DNA of 10,459 bases from an uncultured Eubacteriales bacterium. GTDB lineage: Bacteria > Bacillota > Clostridia > Christensenellales > Christensenellaceae. Numbering within the stretch: position 1 is the first letter of the stretch; every line of letters begins with the position of its first letter. Of the stretch, positions 7,671 to 10,459 are shown piece after piece. A program made the translations under genes and the position numbers. The notes below the pieces were generated by a model that saw only the letters and a program-made list of their open reading frames with translations, was not told the origin of the DNA and searched no databases. Location: assembly GCA_905193725.1 (NCBI GenBank), contig CAJJPW010000059.1:1-10459 (forward strand), read 5' to 3'.

Positions 7671-8512
7671 TATCTCATGCCCTCCAATCTGCAAACGTGA
7701 TTTTTCTCGCTTTCCTGCTCTTCTTCTCTATACATGGTCTGTCTTCTAATGGCGCTGTCAAAATCCACCTGATGTCCGTCAAAGTCTGGCCCATCTACAC
7801 AGGCAAATTTCGTCTCGCCGCCAACTGTCACACGGCAACCGCCGCACATTCCAGTACCGTCTATCATAATGGGGTTCATACTCACAATTGTCTTGATTCC
7901 GTATTTTTTGGTCAGTTCACAGACGAATTTCATCATAATCAGGGGGCCAATGGCAATGACCAAATCGTAGTTTGCACCGTTTTCAATCTGCTGTTTTAAG
8001 GCATCGGTGACAAAGCCCTTTGTCCCATAAGAGCCATCATCCGTTGTAACGATAAGATTGGTGGAAGCCGCCTTCATCTCATCCTCTAAAATCACCAGAT
8101 CCTTATTTTTAAATCCGATGATGCTATCTACTGATACTCCCATACTGTGGAGTTTCTTGGCCTGAGGGTAGGCAATCGCCGTGCCTAAGCCGCCGCCAAT
8201 GACTGCTACTTTTTTCACATCGTCTGAGAAGTGAGAAGCCACGCCCAGCGGACCTACAAAATCCAAGATGGAATCGCCTGCATTCAGTTGGGCCAACTGC
8301 TTTGTGGATTTCCCCACTAATTGAAAAATAATCGTAACCGTTCCCGCTTGCCTGTCATAATCGGCGATGGTCAGAGGAATTCTCTCCCCATGTTCATCGA
8401 TGCGGAAGATGATGAACTGGCCAGGTTCTGCTTTTTGAGCGACATATGGTGCTTCTATCACCATTTTTGTCACTTGGTCGTTTAAAACCTCTTTCTCAAC
8501 AATTTTGTACAT
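7670..8512 (-). CDS. nfnA: NfnA, small FAD/[2Fe-2S] subunit of the electron-bifurcating transhydrogenase
   Basis: The 280-residue protein is of the ferredoxin-NADP reductase/PyrK-like family. It shows the FAD-binding RIPLTIAD block (44-51), the NAD-binding GGGLGTA (106-112), and the cluster motif D218...C223xxC226...C238. Family knowledge: NfnA holds a [2Fe-2S] cluster with one Asp and three Cys, whereas PyrK has four Cys; the Asp here fits NfnA. It forms a cytoplasmic heterodimer with NfnB, balancing NADH, NADPH and ferredoxin in anaerobes. The ATG has GGGGAG (8524-8519, 6-base gap). It is the first gene of the operon, under the promoter at 8554-8582. A sulfide dehydrogenase subunit (SudB) is the same family under another name. 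There is no sign of damage. Confidence 0.9.
   Translation of the reverse strand: MYKIVEKEVLNDQVTKMVIEAPYVAQKAEPGQFIIFRIDEHGERIPLTIADYDRQAGTVTIIFQLVGKSTKQLAQLNAGDSILDFVGPLGVASHFSDDVKKVAVIGGGLGTAIAYPQAKKLHSMGVSVDSIIGFKNKDLVILEDEMKAASTNLIVTTDDGSYGTKGFVTDALKQQIENGANYDLVIAIGPLIMMKFVCELTKKYGIKTIVSMNPIMIDGTGMCGGCRVTVGGETKFACVDGPDFDGHQVDFDSAIRRQTMYREEEQESEKNHVCRLEGMR
7680..7685 (-). promoter_or_regulatory. Ribosome binding site of nfnB, inside the end of nfnA
   Basis: GGAGGG ends 9 bases before the ATG at 7670 and lies within the last codons of nfnA. This supports the shorter nfnB start and translational coupling through the TAATG overlap. Confidence 0.65.
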
Positions 8513-8553
8513 ATCTGACTCCCCTTGCAGTTTTATTATAATTTCCTTGCCCT

Positions 8554-8582
8554 ATTATACATGATGTTTTTGCATTTTTCAA
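8554..8582 (-). promoter_or_regulatory. Sigma-70-type promoter of nfnA-nfnB
   Basis: On the minus strand, TTGAAA (8582-8577), exactly 17 bases, then perfect TATAAT (8559-8554). The start would be near 8547, giving a leader of about 35 bases to the nfnA ATG. No operator palindrome is evident. Confidence 0.85.
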
Positions 8583-8622
8583 CTGATGTCCCTTCAAAAA
8601 ACCATATTAATACTATATTTTC

Positions 8623-10371
8623 TTACGATACTTGGAGCCCGATGAGCTGCGTATCCGTAACAAAGTACAGTTGATTTTTCCAGAAAACAGGTGCAGAGAG
8701 CACGTTGTTGCCCACGTTTTGTTCTTTGACCACACTTCCGTTTTCATCTAGCAAACTCAGCGTTCCCTCTTGGGTAATCACAGCAATATAGCTAGTACCG
8801 CTGCTGTCCGTCAATAGCTGGATGTCTCCATAAGTCGTCCCTTCTAGTGGGGTGCTGCCCTGTGCTTCTAAATTATCCTTGCGGAAACTCAAGATAGAGG
8901 ACGTCTCTCCCACTGTGTTTACAATGACGTTGCTATCTCCTAGGGCGATGCTCTTGATGCTATCCCCTTCTTGAAGAGGGATGTCTACCGATGCAATGGT
9001 CTCTCCGTTTGTCCCGTTGTGCAGGGTAAGCGTAGCAGCAAAACTGCCACCTTCTTTCTCCACCGCTTCTGTCGCTGTATAGACATATAGCCCCGTCTCC
9101 GTCTCATAGATCAGAGGCGCCGCGCTGGCATCTGCTTGAAGTTTTACCGCATACATCAGCTCCATAGTATTTAGGTCGATGCAATGTAACCGGCTGGTCT
9201 CATCCACAAAGAACAGATAGTGGTCGTAGAGAGAGGGACTGAGCTTGATGGAGAAGTTTTTCGCTCCAGCATTGGCCACTTGATAGCGGTATTTCACCGT
9301 CCGATCTGGATCCATAGAGACCTGTCCTGTCTGTTCATTATACGAGGTGTTGAGCTTCACCGTGTAGATAATGCCGTTTTGGCTGGCCCAAATCAGTGTA
9401 TCTGAAGCGGCATTGACGATGGGCGCTCCACTGTTGCCCTGAATGGCATTGAGCGCAAATTCATCCCTTTCGTCAGCGCCAACCCGCATGAGCCGCCTGC
9501 CGTCCACTAGACTATAGGCCCGCATATAGATCTCTTCATTCGACCCCACGCCAGAAGGGCCTGCGCTCTGTCCAATATACAGAATCGGATATCCCCGTGG
9601 ATCCAACGTTGGTGTGCACAAAAACGGCACGCCTACATCAATGGCCTCCCGGGAGGCCTGTCCGCTCTGGGCGTCAAAGAAGTAAATGAGTCCATCACTG
9701 CCTGCAAAAATGATCTCCGTGAGCGATCCTCTCTCTTTGATCTCATCGGTCACATTCATGTGAGATATGGTCTGACTGTCCCACGACACAACTAACGGAG
9801 CGAACTCGAAATTCCGATCCACCGCTATGTTGTTCTCTAAGGCAGCTTCAAACGCAGTGCTGAAATTCATATTCCCGCTGACAGTGAGCTGAGAAGATAG
9901 GTTAGAATTTCTCATATCATTTTGCCGGTAGGTAAGAATTCCCTCCAGCTCACTTGTCCCATCTGGCTGGATGGGGTCTTCCCTTTCAAAGGTATCCACT
10001 TGCTGTCCTTGAGACATAATCTCCCCAGTGATGGTATTCGCCTCCACCTTTTGAATGGTTTTATCATTCTCTGGCATAGAGATATCTACCTGCTCTGTAG
10101 TAGGCGAGGGGCTCGGGGTTGGCGTCGGAGTGGGTGTTGCCTCAGGGGTTTCACTCACAATGGGTTTTTCTCCTGTATTAATCGGTGTCTGGTCTTCCGG
10201 GGGCTGTTCTCTACCAGTAAGGCCCCAAATGAGCGCAAAGGCAAATGCCGCTACAATCAGCAGTATCACCACGCCAATAAAGATATTCCGCAGCCGTTTT
10301 TTCCGCTTGTATTTCGGTCTTCTCATCCCGATCGTTTTTCTTTTATATTTCTTAAAATGCTTTCTTCTCAC
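8623..10371 (-). CDS. Membrane-anchored PQQ-like beta-propeller protein
   Basis: The protein has 582 residues from a GTG start (AAAGG about 10 bases upstream). The frame extends upstream to a GTG at 10419, and an ATG at 10326 is another candidate, so the start is uncertain. A very basic N-terminus (about 1-29) precedes one membrane helix (about 30-51), then a Pro/Thr/Glu linker with TPTPTPTP (about 56-93), then about 440 residues of beta-propeller. Blade-like repeats are visible: AGSDGLIYFFDAQSG, ASQNGIIYTVKLN, FVDETSRLHCIDLNTMEL, TQEGTLSLLDENGS and a final LYFVTDTQLIGL. Such repeats resemble PQQ-dehydrogenase and BamB propellers, but the quinone-binding and dehydrogenase parts are absent. 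It is probably an outside-facing binding or scaffold protein; the role is unknown. It is separate from the nfn operon, which has its own promoter. Confidence 0.85.
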   Translation of the reverse strand: MRRKHFKKYKRKTIGMRRPKYKRKKRLRNIFIGVVILLIVAAFAFALIWGLTGREQPPEDQTPINTGEKPIVSETPEATPTPTPTPSPSPTTEQVDISMPENDKTIQKVEANTITGEIMSQGQQVDTFEREDPIQPDGTSELEGILTYRQNDMRNSNLSSQLTVSGNMNFSTAFEAALENNIAVDRNFEFAPLVVSWDSQTISHMNVTDEIKERGSLTEIIFAGSDGLIYFFDAQSGQASREAIDVGVPFLCTPTLDPRGYPILYIGQSAGPSGVGSNEEIYMRAYSLVDGRRLMRVGADERDEFALNAIQGNSGAPIVNAASDTLIWASQNGIIYTVKLNTSYNEQTGQVSMDPDRTVKYRYQVANAGAKNFSIKLSPSLYDHYLFFVDETSRLHCIDLNTMELMYAVKLQADASAAPLIYETETGLYVYTATEAVEKEGGSFAATLTLHNGTNGETIASVDIPLQEGDSIKSIALGDSNVIVNTVGETSSILSFRKDNLEAQGSTPLEGTTYGDIQLLTDSSGTSYIAVITQEGTLSLLDENGSVVKEQNVGNNVLSAPVFWKNQLYFVTDTQLIGLQVS

Positions 10372-10403
10372 TTTGATACAACCTTTCCCACCAGGTAAAT
10401 TGC

Positions 10404-10432
10404 ATTGTACAAGCAGCACGCTTTGTCATGAA
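10404..10432 (-). promoter_or_regulatory. Weak candidate promoter of the beta-propeller gene
   Basis: TACAAT (10409-10404) is a good -10 box. A poor TTCATG lies 17 bases upstream (10432-10427). Transcription from here would start near 10397 and favour the GTG at 10371 or the ATG at 10326 over the GTG at 10419. Confidence 0.3.
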
Positions 10433-10459
10433 TCAAACTGTCAGCTTTACGCCGGTGGC

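Noticed and set aside
8623..10371. PQQ-dependent alcohol dehydrogenase
   Set aside because: Only the propeller repeats are present, on a membrane anchor; there is no cytochrome c domain (CxxCH) and no secretion signal of that enzyme class.

Overview
This window looks like chromosomal DNA of a low-to-moderate GC, Gram-positive anaerobe of the Clostridia type. The reasons are AGGAG-rich ribosome binding sites, strictly spaced TTGaaa/TATAAT promoters, an NfnAB electron-bifurcating pair typical of anaerobic fermenters, and several zinc-ribbon membrane proteins common in that class. I cannot assign a genus. Every gene I can support is on the minus strand, so transcription runs from high to low coordinates.

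Region by region, in transcription order. (1) 10371-8623 is a membrane-anchored, PQQ-type beta-propeller protein of unknown role. (2) 8582-6273 is a clean two-gene operon, nfnA-nfnB, with a near-consensus promoter, translational coupling (TAATG) and a hairpin terminator near 6170-6230. (3) 6272-5816 is mostly non-coding and may hold a decayed gene end and a plus-strand terminator. (4) 5794-5186 is a Hin/resolvase-type serine recombinase with all catalytic residues. (5) 5191-5016 is a short segment bounded by two identical 20-base near-palindromes in inverted orientation. (6) 4986-1 (continuing off the left edge) is a run of at least five genes: a soluble triple zinc-ribbon protein, a cysteine-rich lipoprotein, a small membrane protein, a 1106-residue surface protein, and the start of another zinc-ribbon membrane protein.

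The main find is (4)+(5)+(6). The two 20-base sites differ only by the orientation of a central GT/AC dinucleotide, which is the geometry of a serine-recombinase crossover site. The 116 bases between them contain a strong promoter (TTGTAA, 17 bases, TATAAT) that points away from the zinc-ribbon operon, into the end of the recombinase gene. Inversion would place this promoter about 75 bases upstream of the first operon gene, facing it. I therefore propose a phase-variable promoter switch, captured here in the OFF orientation, that controls display of an unusual surface protein. That protein has a cytoplasmic zinc ribbon, a transmembrane helix, a caspase/gingipain-like (clan CD) domain, a C-type lectin-like domain, a von Willebrand A domain and a second transmembrane helix. 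The sequence alone does not prove that inversion happens.

The large surface protein is compositionally mosaic: the part encoding the protease-like region is far more AT-rich than the lectin and VWA parts, which suggests domain acquisition.
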